DNA from: Cliona cf. orientalis
Lineage: Eukaryota; Porifera; Demospongiae; Clionaida; Clionaidae
Direction of reading: 5' to 3'
NCBI GenBank assembly: GCA_963930775.1
Contig: OZ005690.1
Span: 9,532,225 to 9,596,224, forward strand
Length of the DNA: 64,000 nt
Shown one piece after another: positions 23,806-33,799 of the stretch (position 1 is the stretch's first letter; every line of letters starts with the position of its first letter). The position numbers and the translations under genes are program-made. Below the pieces are notes generated by a model that did not search any database, had not been told where the DNA came from, and saw only the letters and a list, made by a program, of their open reading frames with translations.

Positions 23806-23979
23806 CTCCTCCGAGTGGTTGTGTGTGTATGGTTTCCAGTGATGGCAGTTTTAGCAGCCTCACTGAGATGTCCGTCCACAGGCCAATGGCGCAAAGGTCA
23901 CTCTTAGCGGAAAGGTCATCTCCGAGAGGAGTCACGTCAACACACTGGCTAGGCCACCTCATGCTCCATCGTAGCTTCA
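23806..23979 (-). pseudogene. DDB1: DDB1-like exon with a frame break
   Basis: The exon is bounded by CTACAG and GTACAG. Its start reads MEHEVA in one frame, matching the family; the remainder ([29 protein letters not shown]) is in another frame. The two are separated by about 7 extra nucleotides around 23,948-23,956, which include an in-frame stop. The extra segment with its flank forms a GT...AG of 13 nt, far too short for a normal intron. Conservation on both sides shows the exon was functional before the break. Confidence 0.8.
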
Positions 23980-24351
23980 CTGTAGTACATGCACACGTAC
24001 ATATGCATTGTGAGTACACAGTGTCTAGCATCAGGTATGGTGCACAGGGTTTATTTCAGGGGGGCTTCGCCATCCCCCCCCCCCCCCCCCCCCGGATTTG
24101 TATATGCCCCCCCTTAAAGTTTGCTGCTACATGTATGTACATGTATTTCCCCTTCTTGAGCGAAATCCTGACATAAACCTCAATGATGCACATATGCATA
24201 CATGTAATATTATGCAAACATTTACACACACGAGATTATTTTCTCTACTAACATATAATTATACTTTTATACATGTACTTTTGTCTCAATCCATCACCTC
24301 TCTCTCTACATATAGCAGTACATGTTTAGAAAAAGACGAGGACTAGTACAT

Positions 24352-24518
24352 CAGTGTTCTCCCCAGCATACCCAAGGCATGTCGGCCCGACAAGCCTTCA
24401 GTTCAGAATTCCCTTTGATGTGGGAATAGTGCTAATCCATAAGCTTTGATGTGGCCACAGTCTCCACCCAAGCTATGCCCTACTATCATGCCTTAAATTT
24501 TTTCTGGGGAGAACACTG
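24352..24518. mobile_element. 167-bp TIR element
   Basis: Ends CAGTGTTCTCCCCAG and CTGGGGAGAACACTG are perfect 15-nt inverted repeats; TACAT flanks each side. Termini are hAT-like, the apparent duplication is 5 bp. Confidence 0.8.
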
Positions 24519-24680
24519 TACATGTATGTGATCATTAGATCTGAAAAGCGGTAGTGGGAGTGTGGTTACCTCTAAGTGTGAGTGTGTGTACATGTATGCA
24601 TGCATGTAGGTGCATGTATATGTATGTGATGGAGGAATTGGCTAAAAGTCGAAGATAGACAATAATCTCATACATGTACA

Positions 24681-25219
24681 TTTGTTGGTAGTTGCTTAGC
24701 AACCAAAGTTTTTATAGGTAATTTGCCGGCTATGGGAAGGGGGTGGGTCATCATAAAGTAGGCCAAGTAGGCCAATGATGAACAGAGGTCAACTGCCAAC
24801 AAAATAGTTATCTGCCAGTAATTGGGGTGCATGAGATGCATCGACCATGCATCTCATGCACCCCAATTACTGGCAAATAACTATTATGTACATTCAGTAT
24901 GTAGGGTGTACTATGACCATAAACATACATGTTTACTATCAACATGCATACAGTGGTTTGTTGGTAGTTGCTTAGCAGCCAAAGTTTTTATAGGCAATTT
25001 GCCGGCTATGGGAAGGGGTTGGGTCATCATAGAGTAGGCCAATAATGAACAGAGGTCAACTACCAACAAAATAGTTATCTGCCAGTAATTGGGGTGCATT
25101 CGACCATGCATCTCATGCACCCCAATTACTGGCAAATAACTATTATGTACATTCAGTATGTAGGGTGTACTATGACCATAAACATACATGTTTACTATCA
25201 ACATGCATACAGTGGTTTG
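24681..25219. repeat. Tandem pair of hairpin-bearing repeats
   Basis: Two direct copies (starting about 24,681 and 24,958) of a unit that opens with TTGGTAGTTGCTTAGCA and contains a hairpin, CCAGTAATTGGGGTGCAT with its inverse. Diverged single copies occur at about 33,188-33,350 (inverted), 41,379-41,570 and 42,429-42,546. They sit exactly where the DDB1-like locus lacks its expected second-propeller exons. Confidence 0.8.
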
Positions 25220-25394
25220 TAGCTAGCTCTCTTGGAATACAGTGCATTGGTCAGACAACTGCACCACAACTACTCCCAGTATGGTTTGTATATAGCATAA
25301 TCTGTTTACCCAACCCACTGAGTTGACATGAAATCCATAGTAAACAAATAAATGATATTGCAATGGTACACATGCATTGGTATGGTCATATCAC

Positions 25395-25531
25395 CTTTGA
25401 CCCCAGCTAAGTCAATGGAGGCTGCCTCATTGATGCCAATGCCACTGCGAATAACTCGAAGAGAACCATCTTTACCATAGCCTGAGCAAGAGACAATCTG
25501 GAGGGAGGAGGGAGAGAAAAAGAGAGAGAGG

Positions 25532-25578
<47 letters not shown>

Positions 25579-25891
25579 GGGAGGGAGGGAGGGAGGGAGG
25601 GAGGGAGAGAGAGGGTGGTAGAGAGAGGGAGAAGAGAGAGAGAGAGATATGACTATACATGCATGACAATGTACATAAACAGGAAATAATATGCATACTA
25701 GTATGCTTACATAATACAAACATGTACACATTTGAATACACACACACACAAACAGACAGAGACAGTCTGACCAAATCTTGTCCCTGTTTGTCCAGGTCCA
25801 CCACAGACATGTCAAGAATGGGTCCTATGTTCTGAAAGGTCTCCATAACTTGAACAAAACTGCCACTGTTGTCATCAGCCACCGAGGTCAG
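25395..25891 (-). pseudogene. DDB1: DDB1-like exons, end of first propeller
   Basis: Exon 25891-25772 (40 codons) has [20 protein letters not shown]. Exon 25497-25395 has [20 protein letters not shown] and ends in phase 1 with GVKG. Between this exon and 23,979 the family would have about 120 further residues of the second propeller, and no matching minus-strand sequence is visible. The interval is filled instead by a tandem hairpin repeat (24,681-25,219) and a small transposon (24,352-24,518). The intron between the two exons contains a long purine tract. Confidence 0.88.
25501..25648. repeat. Homopurine tract (GAGA / GGGA)
   Basis: Consists of GAGAGAGA followed by GGGAGGGAGGGA units, in a DDB1-like intron. 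Confidence 0.9.
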
Positions 25892-26272
25892 CTGCAGCAA
25901 CACACAACCAGCAAAAATTATGAAATCAGCAATATTTGAAGAGGGGAGCCATACTTACATGTAAATATAGCGGGAAATTTTGAGGGGTCCAATAATTCGG
26001 TAAAACATGTTAAATAGTATCTACTGCATGATTATACAGTGTGCAATGGTCTTCTGCGAAAATTTGACCCAATAAAAATGTCCCACTAGCACTATATCAG
26101 CAGAGGGTGGGGTACCCTGGGATTTCCCACCCCAAAGCTCAAATTTCCCCCTCAAGATTTGCTCCTGCTGCTATACTTTGTATTACTTTCCCACCCCAAA
26201 TGGCATCAGCTCCCAACATAGCTATCTCAAAAGCCATGGTTCTGTATGAAACGCTGTATATGATAGTTAGTA

Positions 26273-26277
26273 CACAT
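26273..26277. repeat. Target-site duplication, left copy (CACAT)
   Basis: Matches CACAT at 32,551-32,555. Five bp is the usual size for BEL/Pao insertion. Confidence 0.9.
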
Positions 26278-26549
26278 TGTGGTGAACTGGACTATTATTA
26301 TTATGTTATTGTTATGATTTCTGATGCAACTATACACTGCTATTATCGCTATTGCTATTGTATCACTCTATTGCTCATTTTTGTACGCGTCACATGATTT
26401 TCACGTGACATCGTGTGCCATGCCATGCAGTTCTTTTGAGTCGAAATTACAGTGAGCAGTGAGAGTTGTGAATCTGTTTTGATCGGGGCATTCGTGACTG
26501 ACTGGAGCGTGGAGAGAAAGAGAGTGAATACTAGACTGAATACTTTACA
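26278..26549 (+). repeat. Left LTR of the BEL/Pao element
   Basis: Starts TGTGGTGAACTGG and ends ATACTTTACA. It carries the element's promoter by family logic, although no TATA box is obvious. Same length as the right LTR, and I see no substitution between them. Confidence 0.93.
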
Positions 26550-26568
26550 TGGTCCTTCGAGCCGGATT
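26550..26568 (+). promoter_or_regulatory. tRNA-Tyr-type primer-binding site
   Basis: TGGTCCTTCGAGCCGGATT follows the LTR directly. It is complementary to the CCA end and acceptor/T-arm of eukaryotic tRNA-Tyr, whose 5' end starts CCTTCGA (known). Priming of minus-strand synthesis by tRNA-Tyr is therefore likely. Confidence 0.8.
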
Positions 26569-26623
26569 CAGAATTACGAAACTTACCTATCGCGATCACT
26601 CTAATTAAAGCACACTTGCCGAA

Positions 26624-28042
26624 ATGGAACCTGCTGCAGCCCTCTCACGTAAGAAGAAGATAAGAGCTGGCCACAGAGCGACAGTCACTCGTACACTGGG
26701 AGAAATTGCCACTGCCTTGAGCGGTGAGGCTCCGGATCTAGACAGGATAGCTCGACTGAAGTTGACTCTGAATGAAAAATTGGAGACTTTGAACAAACTT
26801 GACTCGGAAATTATTGAACTTACAGCTGAAGAAGGCTTGGAGAGTGAAATCCAGCAATCTGATGAGAATAAGGAAAAGATCTATGAAGCATTGACCCGCG
26901 TCAACAAAGTACTTGATGCAGCGGCCTCTCCGAAACCTGTTGCTGCCCCAGCCGCTGCTGCTGCTGTACCTGGTGATCATGGTGGAGCCAAGGTCAAACT
27001 GCCAAAGATTACACTACCCCACTTCAATGGAAATGTAATGAAATGGTCAACGTTTTGGGATTCCTACGAATCTGCTGTCCACAAGAACAAGGACTTGAGT
27101 GATGTTGATAAGTTCAACTACCTGCGGTCGCTTCTTGAGCGTTCTGCCTATGATGCCATTGCCGGTCTCACATTATCTGCTGCAAATTACAAAGAGGCAA
27201 TCGAAATTCTCGAGAAAAGGTTTGGAAACAAACAAATGATAATAGCTAAGCACATGGAGACACTTCTGAACGTCGAGGCTGTGACTTCAGACAACAATCT
27301 GAAAGAATTGCGTCACCTCTATGATACCATCGAGTCGCACATCCGGAGTTTGAAGTCTCTGGGAGTTGAATCCGCTTCTTATGGAGCCATGTTATCGTCT
27401 GTACTCCTCTTGAAACTCCCTCCAGACCTGAGACTAATTGTGAGCCGAGATGTATCCTCTGATACCGACCTGTCGATGGAAAACCTTATGAAGCTATTTG
27501 AAAGGGAGTTAATTGCGAGAGAGCGTGCGTCCAACCCCTCCACATCCCATAGTCAAGGACGAAGGAGTCACGATAAAGGGCGACACTCTGCTCTATTATC
27601 AGGTGCTCGTGAGACAGGGGCCAGTGTGGGCTTCTCTTGTTGTTACTGCCAACAGCAACACTCTGCCAAGGATTGTGCTACAGTGACTAGCATCAGTGCT
27701 CGAAAGCAGATCTTGAGAAACAGTGGAAGGTGTTTTAATTGCCTACGAAAGGGCCACGTTGGACGTCTTTGTCGTTCCATGAGCAGGTGTCAGAAGTGCA
27801 AGGGAAGACACCATACCTCTATTTGTGAAGCTCAGACCAGGAGAGAAGCGCAATCTGGAGAAGTCCCCAGTCTAGCTCAAGCAGGAGAGACCGCCAACAC
27901 GCCCAGACTCAACCCTAGTGCTGCACCATATGCCCCCACTACGACCACCAATAACCCTCTGCTCCGGTCAACAGAAGTCAGTACTCCTACAAACAGCTCG
28001 CGGCATTGTGCAGAATCCCCAGAAACCTCAGAGCCTCGTTGA
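26624..28042 (+). CDS. gag: BEL/Pao gag
   Basis: 472 codons starting at the first ATG after the primer site. The N-terminal region is Lys/Arg- and Leu-rich and helical. The middle matches the DUF1759 Pao-type gag region, with PHFNGNVMKWSTFWDSYESA. The C terminus has three zinc-knuckle motifs: CCYCQQQHSAKDC, CFNCLRKGHVGRLC and CQKCKGRHHTSIC. The protein would package element RNA in cytoplasmic particles. The frame overlaps the start of the protease region by about 125 nt in a different frame. Confidence 0.92.
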   Translation: MEPAAALSRKKKIRAGHRATVTRTLGEIATALSGEAPDLDRIARLKLTLNEKLETLNKLDSEIIELTAEEGLESEIQQSDENKEKIYEALTRVNKVLDAAASPKPVAAPAAAAAVPGDHGGAKVKLPKITLPHFNGNVMKWSTFWDSYESAVHKNKDLSDVDKFNYLRSLLERSAYDAIAGLTLSAANYKEAIEILEKRFGNKQMIIAKHMETLLNVEAVTSDNNLKELRHLYDTIESHIRSLKSLGVESASYGAMLSSVLLLKLPPDLRLIVSRDVSSDTDLSMENLMKLFERELIARERASNPSTSHSQGRRSHDKGRHSALLSGARETGASVGFSCCYCQQQHSAKDCATVTSISARKQILRNSGRCFNCLRKGHVGRLCRSMSRCQKCKGRHHTSICEAQTRREAQSGEVPSLAQAGETANTPRLNPSAAPYAPTTTTNNPLLRSTEVSTPTNSSRHCAESPETSEPR

Positions 28043-29180
28043 AATTCGTCTCCTACTGGATAGTGGCAGTCAGAAGTCTTACCTCACCGAACGTGCCCAG
28101 CAGCTCCTCAGACTGGAGTCGTCAGGGGAACAGCTGTTATCGATAGCTACATTTGGATCTCAGAAGGAACAAACGAAGGTATGCCCAATTGTGGATGTGA
28201 TAATGTGTTTGAAGGGCTACCCCCCTATGCCATTGTCATTATACGTTGTCCCTACAATTTGTGAACCTCTTGTAAGCCAACCCATTACTGCTTGTATTCA
28301 GCAAAGCAAAGCGTTTTCGGGGTTAGATTTGGCCGACCATTCTGATGGTGATTGCAGCTTACAAGTAGACATGCTGATAGGGTCAGATTACTATTGGGAA
28401 ATAGTGACGGGGAGCATCTGCAAGATAGATGGTGGCCCAACAGCTGTCCATACGAAACTTGGCTGGGTTTTATCAGGACCCACCTCTGCGAGAGGCGCCG
28501 TGAATTGTTCTGTAAATCTAACCACCACACATGTGCTTCGAGTAGACACCCAGACTCAAGAGCCTAAAACCTTAGATGAGCAGCTCAGATCATTTTGGGA
28601 GCTCGAGTCCCTTGGCATTCAACCAGAGGAGAAAACCCTTTACGACGAGTTCACTACTCGTGTGATCTTCCGCGATTGCCGTTATCAGGTATCCTTGCCA
28701 TGGAAAGAATTCCATGAGCCTCTGCCCAGTAATTACTCATTGAGTGTCAAAAGGTTGCGAGGGCTGCTATGCCGTCTCAGGCAAGATCCTGAAATACTGA
28801 AAGAGTATGACCGCACCATCAGGGACCAACTAGAGAAGGGTATCGTCGAAGCTGTCCCCGAGGGGGAGTCCCCACCTGCTCAAACCCACTACCTGCCACA
28901 TCACGCAGTTGTGCGTCAAGATAAAACCACGACAAAACTCCGTATCGTCTATGATGCCTCCGCCAAGTCTGATGGACCATCATTAAATGAATGTCTGCAC
29001 AAGGGACTGAAGTTTAATCAACTCATCCTTGACCTTCTGCTACGATTTCGATCATACCGGGTAGCCTTAACCGCTGATGTCGAGAAGGCTTTTCTAATGA
29101 TTTCGGTCGACGACAAGGATCGTGATGTCCTCGGTTCATCTGGGTGGACGATATCAACAGTGAAGATTCGAAGCTGCTGA
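27918..29180 (+). CDS. pol: BEL/Pao pol, part 1: protease and start of reverse transcriptase (broken)
   Basis: Open frame shifted +1 relative to gag. The aspartic protease site LLLDSGSQKSYL is near residue 50, followed by a Pao-type linker and the N-terminal reverse transcriptase fingers with KLRIVYDASAKS and LTADVEKAFLMI (first catalytic Asp). Homology leaves this frame at about 29,130-29,150 and resumes in the frame of the next open segment, which points to a single-nucleotide change. The first Met at 27,918 is probably not the true start; translation would come from gag read-through or frameshift. Confidence 0.88.
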   Translation: MLHHMPPLRPPITLCSGQQKSVLLQTARGIVQNPQKPQSLVEIRLLLDSGSQKSYLTERAQQLLRLESSGEQLLSIATFGSQKEQTKVCPIVDVIMCLKGYPPMPLSLYVVPTICEPLVSQPITACIQQSKAFSGLDLADHSDGDCSLQVDMLIGSDYYWEIVTGSICKIDGGPTAVHTKLGWVLSGPTSARGAVNCSVNLTTTHVLRVDTQTQEPKTLDEQLRSFWELESLGIQPEEKTLYDEFTTRVIFRDCRYQVSLPWKEFHEPLPSNYSLSVKRLRGLLCRLRQDPEILKEYDRTIRDQLEKGIVEAVPEGESPPAQTHYLPHHAVVRQDKTTTKLRIVYDASAKSDGPSLNECLHKGLKFNQLILDLLLRFRSYRVALTADVEKAFLMISVDDKDRDVLGSSGWTISTVKIRSC

Positions 29181-29800
29181 CCTATCGGTTTACGAGAGTC
29201 GTTTTCGGTGTATCGTCCAGTCCTTTTCTATTGAATGCCACCATCAAGTTCCATCTCGAAAGCTTTAAGGAAACACACACGTCGGTGGTTGAGCGTCTGT
29301 TGCGCTCTACTTACGTTGATGACATAGTCTCTGGCGCTAATTCTGAGGAAGAAGCATTCGAATTCTTCACGCAAGCTAAGGAGCTCTTCAGACGTGGCGG
29401 CTTCAATTTGTGGAAGTTCCTGACTAACTCAAAGGAGCTACAACTGAAGATCAATCAAGCAGAAGGCATATCCTGCCAAGCTGTTTCCACTGATCCTTCG
29501 ACCGAGACATACGCTCAAGCTGTCCTAGAGACACAGTCACTCACAGAGCCTGGTGAATGCAAGATACTTGGCGTACTGTGGAATCCTAGTAGTGACCATC
29601 TCGTGTTCGATTTCTCGGAACTTGCTCAAGAGGCTACTACCTTGCAACCTACTAAAAGAAATTTAGTGAGCTTAATTGGAAAATTCTACGATCCCCTCGG
29701 AATCCTGTCGCCTATCACTATCAAATTCAAGATTCTGCTACAAAGATTGTGTCGGGATAAGCTCGAGTGGGACGAACCCTTACCAGAGGATCTGCTCTGA
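29144..29800 (+). CDS. pol: BEL/Pao pol, part 2: reverse transcriptase palm and thumb (broken)
   Basis: Contains FGVSSSPFLLNATI and the polymerase active-site YVDD (in STYVDDIVSGA), then KLLGVLWN-type thumb sequence (KILGVLWNPSSD) and a LVSLIGKFYDPLGILSPITI connection typical of BEL/Pao. It ends in a TGA at 29,798-29,800; conserved sequence continues in the same frame beyond it, so this is a nonsense break, not a natural end. A Met codon at 29,144 is incidental. Confidence 0.88.
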   Translation: MDDINSEDSKLLTYRFTRVVFGVSSSPFLLNATIKFHLESFKETHTSVVERLLRSTYVDDIVSGANSEEEAFEFFTQAKELFRRGGFNLWKFLTNSKELQLKINQAEGISCQAVSTDPSTETYAQAVLETQSLTEPGECKILGVLWNPSSDHLVFDFSELAQEATTLQPTKRNLVSLIGKFYDPLGILSPITIKFKILLQRLCRDKLEWDEPLPEDLL

Positions 29801-32191
29801 GAGTGGAAGGAGTTAGTTGCAGAATTGAGCGACGGTAAGCCAATTTCAGTTCCGAGAAGTTACCTTTACAAAGTCGATGAAGACCCCCTTTCGCTAACGC
29901 TATATGGGTTTTGTGATGCGTCCACACAAGCTTATGCTGCCGTAATCTATCTAGCCTCGCGAACCAACTCTGGTGTCACAGTTCAGTTTGTAGTCTCGAA
30001 GACCAGAGTAGCTCCATTACAGTCCCAGACGATACCACGTCTCGAACTACTATCAGCACTACTGCTATCCAAGCTGGTGACATCAGTGATTGACAGCCTC
30101 AAATCTACCCTGCCTCCCACAGAAGTACGATGCTACACTGATTCGCAAGTGGCTCTTTATTGGATACAAGGAACAAGCAAGGAGTGGAAGCCATTTGTGG
30201 AAAACAGAGTCAATGAAATTCGTCATAATGTTGATCCGAGTCTCTGGAGCCATTGTCCGGGGAAGTCTAACCCAGCCGATCTGCCATCAAGGGGGCTCAC
30301 CGCCCTAGAAGTCTCTGTGAACCAGCTGTGGCGACGAGGACCAGAATGGCTGTTTGCTGAAATTGAGCCATGTATGGAGACAACATCACTGTCTATGCCT
30401 GATGAATGTACCGTGGAACTGCGGAAGGGAGGTGCACGAGCTGTGACACTTGTGAATGTCAACTCGAGGTGCAAAGTGAGTGTGTTGATAGACTGCAAGA
30501 AATTCGGTACTCTTACCAAGCTTCTGAGGGTGACTGCACAAGTACTGAGAGCCATTGAGAAATTCAAGAAAGGAAGGAACTGCCCGAGTGGTGAACTCAC
30601 CACAGCACATTTTGCCCAAGCTGAGCTACTTTGGGTGAAGGATGCCCAGAGTTCTATGACAAGCGAGAACAATTTTGAGCTACACAAAAGGCAATTCAAT
30701 CTCTTCGAAGACGAAAAGGGAGTGTGGAGGTGCAAGGGCAGACTTTCTAATGTTGAAGTGCCATATGCAGTGAAGAATCCGATCTTGCTTCCCAGAAGTC
30801 ATCCATTGACTACTATGCTTGTACAGGAGGCGCACGAACGTGTCTTCCATGATGGGATCAAAGAGACCCTGACAGAAATCAGGAGGAAGTATTGGATTCC
30901 CCGAGTCAGAAGTTTGACAAGACAGCTCATCCACCAATGTGTCTTGTGCAGGAAGCTTGAGGGTACGTCATTCAAACCACCACCTCCTCCGCCGCTTCCT
31001 ACCTTTCGCGTGAAACAAGACCCAGCTTTCACATACACCGGCGTTGACTTTGCTGGACCAATTCATGTTCGTGGTTCTGATGATGTCTCACAGAAAGCTT
31101 GGATTTGTCTTTTCACGTGCTACGTAACAAGAGCTGTTCACTTGGAGGCTACTCCAGATCAATCTACCGAGACTTTTTTGAGATGTCTGAAGAGATTTGC
31201 AGCCAGGAGAGGATTACCAACCAAGTTCATATCAGATAACGGTAAAACGTTCAAGGCTGCGTCCAAGTACCTCAAGACCGTCTTCAATGATGGTACAGTC
31301 AAGGAATATCTCACTGGTTTGGGAGCAGAATGGATATTCAACGTCGAGCGAGCTCCATGGTGGGGTGGTGCGTTTGAAAGACTGGTGAGGTCCACGAAAC
31401 GATGCCTGCGCAAGTTGATTGGCCGAGCACAGTTTTCCTTTGACGAGCTTGTCACCACACTTGCTGAGATCGAATCTGTTGTCAATTCAAGGCCGCTGAC
31501 GTACGTATCAGCTGGTGATACGGAGGAACCCCTCACGCCATCTCATTTAATTGTGGGAAGGCGAATCCACAACCTACCTGACCATTTGAGTCACTTCGAG
31601 GATGCAGGAGACGAAGAGTTTTCACTCAATCCAACCCAGCTCACCCGACGAATGAAGCATCTCGCAAATGTACTGAATCATTTCTGGAACCGCTGGAGAA
31701 GCGAGTATTTGAACGAGCTGCGGGAAGTTCACTCGTATGCAGCAAGGAGACAGTCTAAGTCTGAGCACTCAATTGTTTCCATAGGTGATATTGTGATCGT
31801 ACATGATGAACGCTTACCACGCGGCTTATGGAAGCTTGGAAAAATTGTGTCAGTGATGAAGGGTCGAGACAACCTCGTGCGAGGAGCCACAGTTAAGATT
31901 GGAACCAAGGATGGACGAAAGATTTTGCTGAATCGACCCATCCAACTTCTGTATCCACTAGAAGTGCAGTCTCAGGAGCCTGATCCTGAAGAGAACGACA
32001 GTGCAGAGAATGAAGACGAGTCGGGAGATGTACCAGAATCTGATCATACCGAGACATCTGCACCTGATATGCTAGCTGACAACCCTATCGAACCGGCTGC
32101 ATCTGATGCCCCCCGACGTTCTCGACGTGCAGCAGCTCAGAGAGCTAATGCCAACAGAATGGCATGTATGTATGAACTCGAGGACGATTGA
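29801..32191 (+). CDS. pol: BEL/Pao pol, part 3: RNase H and integrase
   Basis: Same frame as part 2, resuming after the stop; the first Met is at 29,825. RNase H is shown by GFCDASTQAYAAV and CYTDSQVALYWI. The integrase zinc domain has an HERVFHDG His region with paired Cys in CVLCRKLEG. The DDE core has Asp in YTGVDFAGPI, Asp in FISDNGKTF and Glu in WWGGAFERLV. A C-terminal chromo/SH3-like tail (VHDERLPRGLWKLGKI) and an acidic end follow. The coding end at 32,191 lies 87 nt before the right LTR. Confidence 0.92.
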   Translation, partial: EWKELVAELSDGKPISVPRSYLYKVDEDPLSLTLYGFCDASTQAYAAVIYLASRTNSGVTVQFVVSKTRVAPLQSQTIPRLELLSALLLSKLVTSVIDSLKSTLPPTEVRCYTDSQVALYWIQGTSKEWKPFVENRVNEIRHNVDPSLWSHCPGKSNPADLPSRGLTALEVSVNQLWRRGPEWLFAEIEPCMETTSLSMPDECTVELRKGGARAVTLVNVNSRCKVSVLIDCKKFGTLTKLLRVTAQVLRAIEKFKKGRNCPSGELTTAHFAQAELLWVKDAQSSMTSENNFELHKRQFNLFEDEKGVWRCKGRLSNVEVPYAVKNPILLPRSHPLTTMLVQEAHERVFHDGIKETLTEIRRKYWIPRVRSLTRQLIHQCVLCRKLEGTSFKPPPPPPLPTFRVKQDPAFTYTGVDFAGPIHVRGSDDVSQKAWICLFTCYVTRAVHLEATPDQSTETFLRCLKRFAARRGLPTKFISDNGKTFKAASKYLKTVFNDGTVKEYLTGLGAEWIFNVERAPWWGGAFERLVRSTKRCLRKLIGRAQFSFDELVTTLAEIESVVNSRPLTYVSAGDTEEPLTPSHLIVGRRIHNLPDHLSHFEDAGDEEFSLNPTQLTRRMKHLANVLNHFWNRWRSEYLNELREVHSYAARRQSKSEHSIVSIGDIVIVHDERLPRGLWKLGKIVSVMKGRDNLVRGATVKIGTKDGRKILLNRPIQLLYPLEVQSQEPDPEENDSAENEDESGDVPESDHTETSAPDMLADNPIEPAASDAPRRSRRAAAQRANANRMACMYELEDD

Positions 32192-32265
32192 GTATGTTAT
32201 GGAACTTAATTCTTAATCATGCATTTTCTTATTATTTCACAATCTGTGTTGACCATGTCTGGTCA

Positions 32266-32278
32266 ACGGGGGGGAGGA
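32266..32278 (+). promoter_or_regulatory. Polypurine tract
   Basis: A GGGGGGGAGGA run immediately before the right LTR, the expected plus-strand primer of an LTR retrotransposon. Confidence 0.8.
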
Positions 32279-32550
32279 TGTGGTGAACTGGACTATTATT
32301 ATTATGTTATTGTTATGATTTCTGATGCAACTATACACTGCTATTATCGCTATTGCTATTGTATCACTCTATTGCTCATTTTTGTACGCGTCACATGATT
32401 TTCACGTGACATCGTGTGCCATGCCATGCAGTTCTTTTGAGTCGAAATTACAGTGAGCAGTGAGAGTTGTGAATCTGTTTTGATCGGGGCATTCGTGACT
32501 GACTGGAGCGTGGAGAGAAAGAGAGTGAATACTAGACTGAATACTTTACA
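32279..32550 (+). repeat. Right LTR of the BEL/Pao element
   Basis: 272 nt, TGTGGTGAACTGG to ATACTTTACA, followed by the CACAT duplication. Reads the same as the left LTR by eye. Confidence 0.93.
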
Positions 32551-32577
32551 CACATACCAAGACACTATATACATGCA

Positions 32578-32928
32578 CAGTGCAACCTCGATTAACAGGA
32601 CCCCTTTGTCGACCGGTCGATCGCTGCCATATCGGATAAGTGAAATGTCCGGATAACTGAAATTCCTACATTTCTCGCCTGGTTTATGATACCTAGCCTA
32701 TAAATTAAACCTATATAGTATGATCATGGCCCGCAGCAGTGTTCAGAAAAGTACTTAGGTCAGTCAATTTTGGCCAAGGCAAGCCTGTAGAGTCCATAGC
32801 TCATCGCTCAATCTATAACCACACCCACAAAAGATCATCGGTCACGCCTTCTGCGCATGCACGGTAATGAATTTTTAGGTCTCTGGCTAGTCCGGATAAA
32901 CGAGGTCCGGATAATCGAGGTTGCACTG
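32578..32928. mobile_element. pogo/Tigger-like MITE, intact ends
   Basis: Ends CAGTGCAACCTCGATTA and TAATCGAGGTTGCACTG. Interior matches the copy at 6,223-6,580 in inverted order. It starts 22 nt beyond the retrotransposon's right target duplication. TA follows the right end; the left flank is CA, so the target duplication has decayed. Confidence 0.85.
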
Positions 32929-33799
32929 TATCTTTCAGATCGATTACTGTGTTCTGCTAATAGAACACAAGCTAAAATAATCATTTTAAATTTTGTGCGA
33001 TTTTGCGGTAAAGGTCATCACATGCTCCATTAAGATACACTATAAAAAATCCTAGAACGCGAATTTCCTTACGCTAATTAATTAGATCATGGTTTTATTA
33101 GCATAAACATGGTACATTTCATTATTGATAGGTAATTGTCTTGGTTGGTGTAAACAACCTACATGTTATAGCTACATGTACAAGACCTTAATTGGGGTGC
33201 ATGAGATGCATGGTCGAATGCACCCCAATTAAGGTCTTATAACTGTCTTATTGGTCCATGACCCCCTCTCATCATTGGCCTACCCTATGATCACCCACAC
33301 CCCTGTGGTGGTCGGCAATTTACCTATAAAAACTTTGGTTGCTAGGTGATGGCCAATAAATACATATTATATACATATATATATACTAAATTAATACTAA
33401 ATTAATTTTTACCTTGACCAGCTGTGAGTCTCCCAGCCTAGACCCAACAAACACCACTCCATTGTCGAGGTAGGCCAGGCAGTGAGGGGTGGAGCATTCA
33501 CCCAACACCTCCAGCTTCATCCCAGTGAAGCCACGCCCACTTCCGGAAGAAGACTCCACCCCTTCGTCACTGTCGACAAACAGCATGAGGAGACGACCTT
33601 TGGACTCGTCGCCTAGGAGACACCGAGAGCCGTCCACCTGACCCACACAAGTGATCACTGACTCCTATAATAAACATGTACAAAGACTAACGCATGGAAA
33701 CTGGTGTACTATTGGAATATAATATAATATTCATATATGTACTCAAATGCAAACCGAATATGAATCGAGATAAATTTGCAGCGAGTAAGACTAAGCATA

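Larger units (their letters stand above)
26278..32550 (+). mobile_element. BEL/Pao LTR retrotransposon
   Basis: Complete structure: 272-nt LTRs at 26,278-26,549 and 32,279-32,550 (TG...CA, same length, identical by eye), target duplication CACAT at 26,273-26,277 and 32,551-32,555, primer-binding site directly after the left LTR, gag, pol in the order protease, reverse transcriptase, RNase H, integrase, and a purine tract before the right LTR. This gene order with a DUF1759-type gag and triple zinc knuckle is diagnostic of BEL/Pao (family knowledge). No env-like frame fits between the end of pol at 32,191 and the right LTR. It lies on the plus strand inside an intron of the minus-strand DDB1-like locus, between exons 33664-33413 and 25891-25772. 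Pol is interrupted by a single-nucleotide frame change and a stop codon. Confidence 0.95.

Noticed and set aside
23944-23958. A 13-nt GT...AG segment as a micro-intron that would restore the DDB1 frame
   Set aside because: Far shorter than any credible spliceosomal intron. An insertion lesion is simpler, and a second lesion exists at about 18,885.
28285-31941. Minus-strand and alternate-frame open segments within the retrotransposon
   Set aside because: Shadows of gag and pol with no domain signal of their own.
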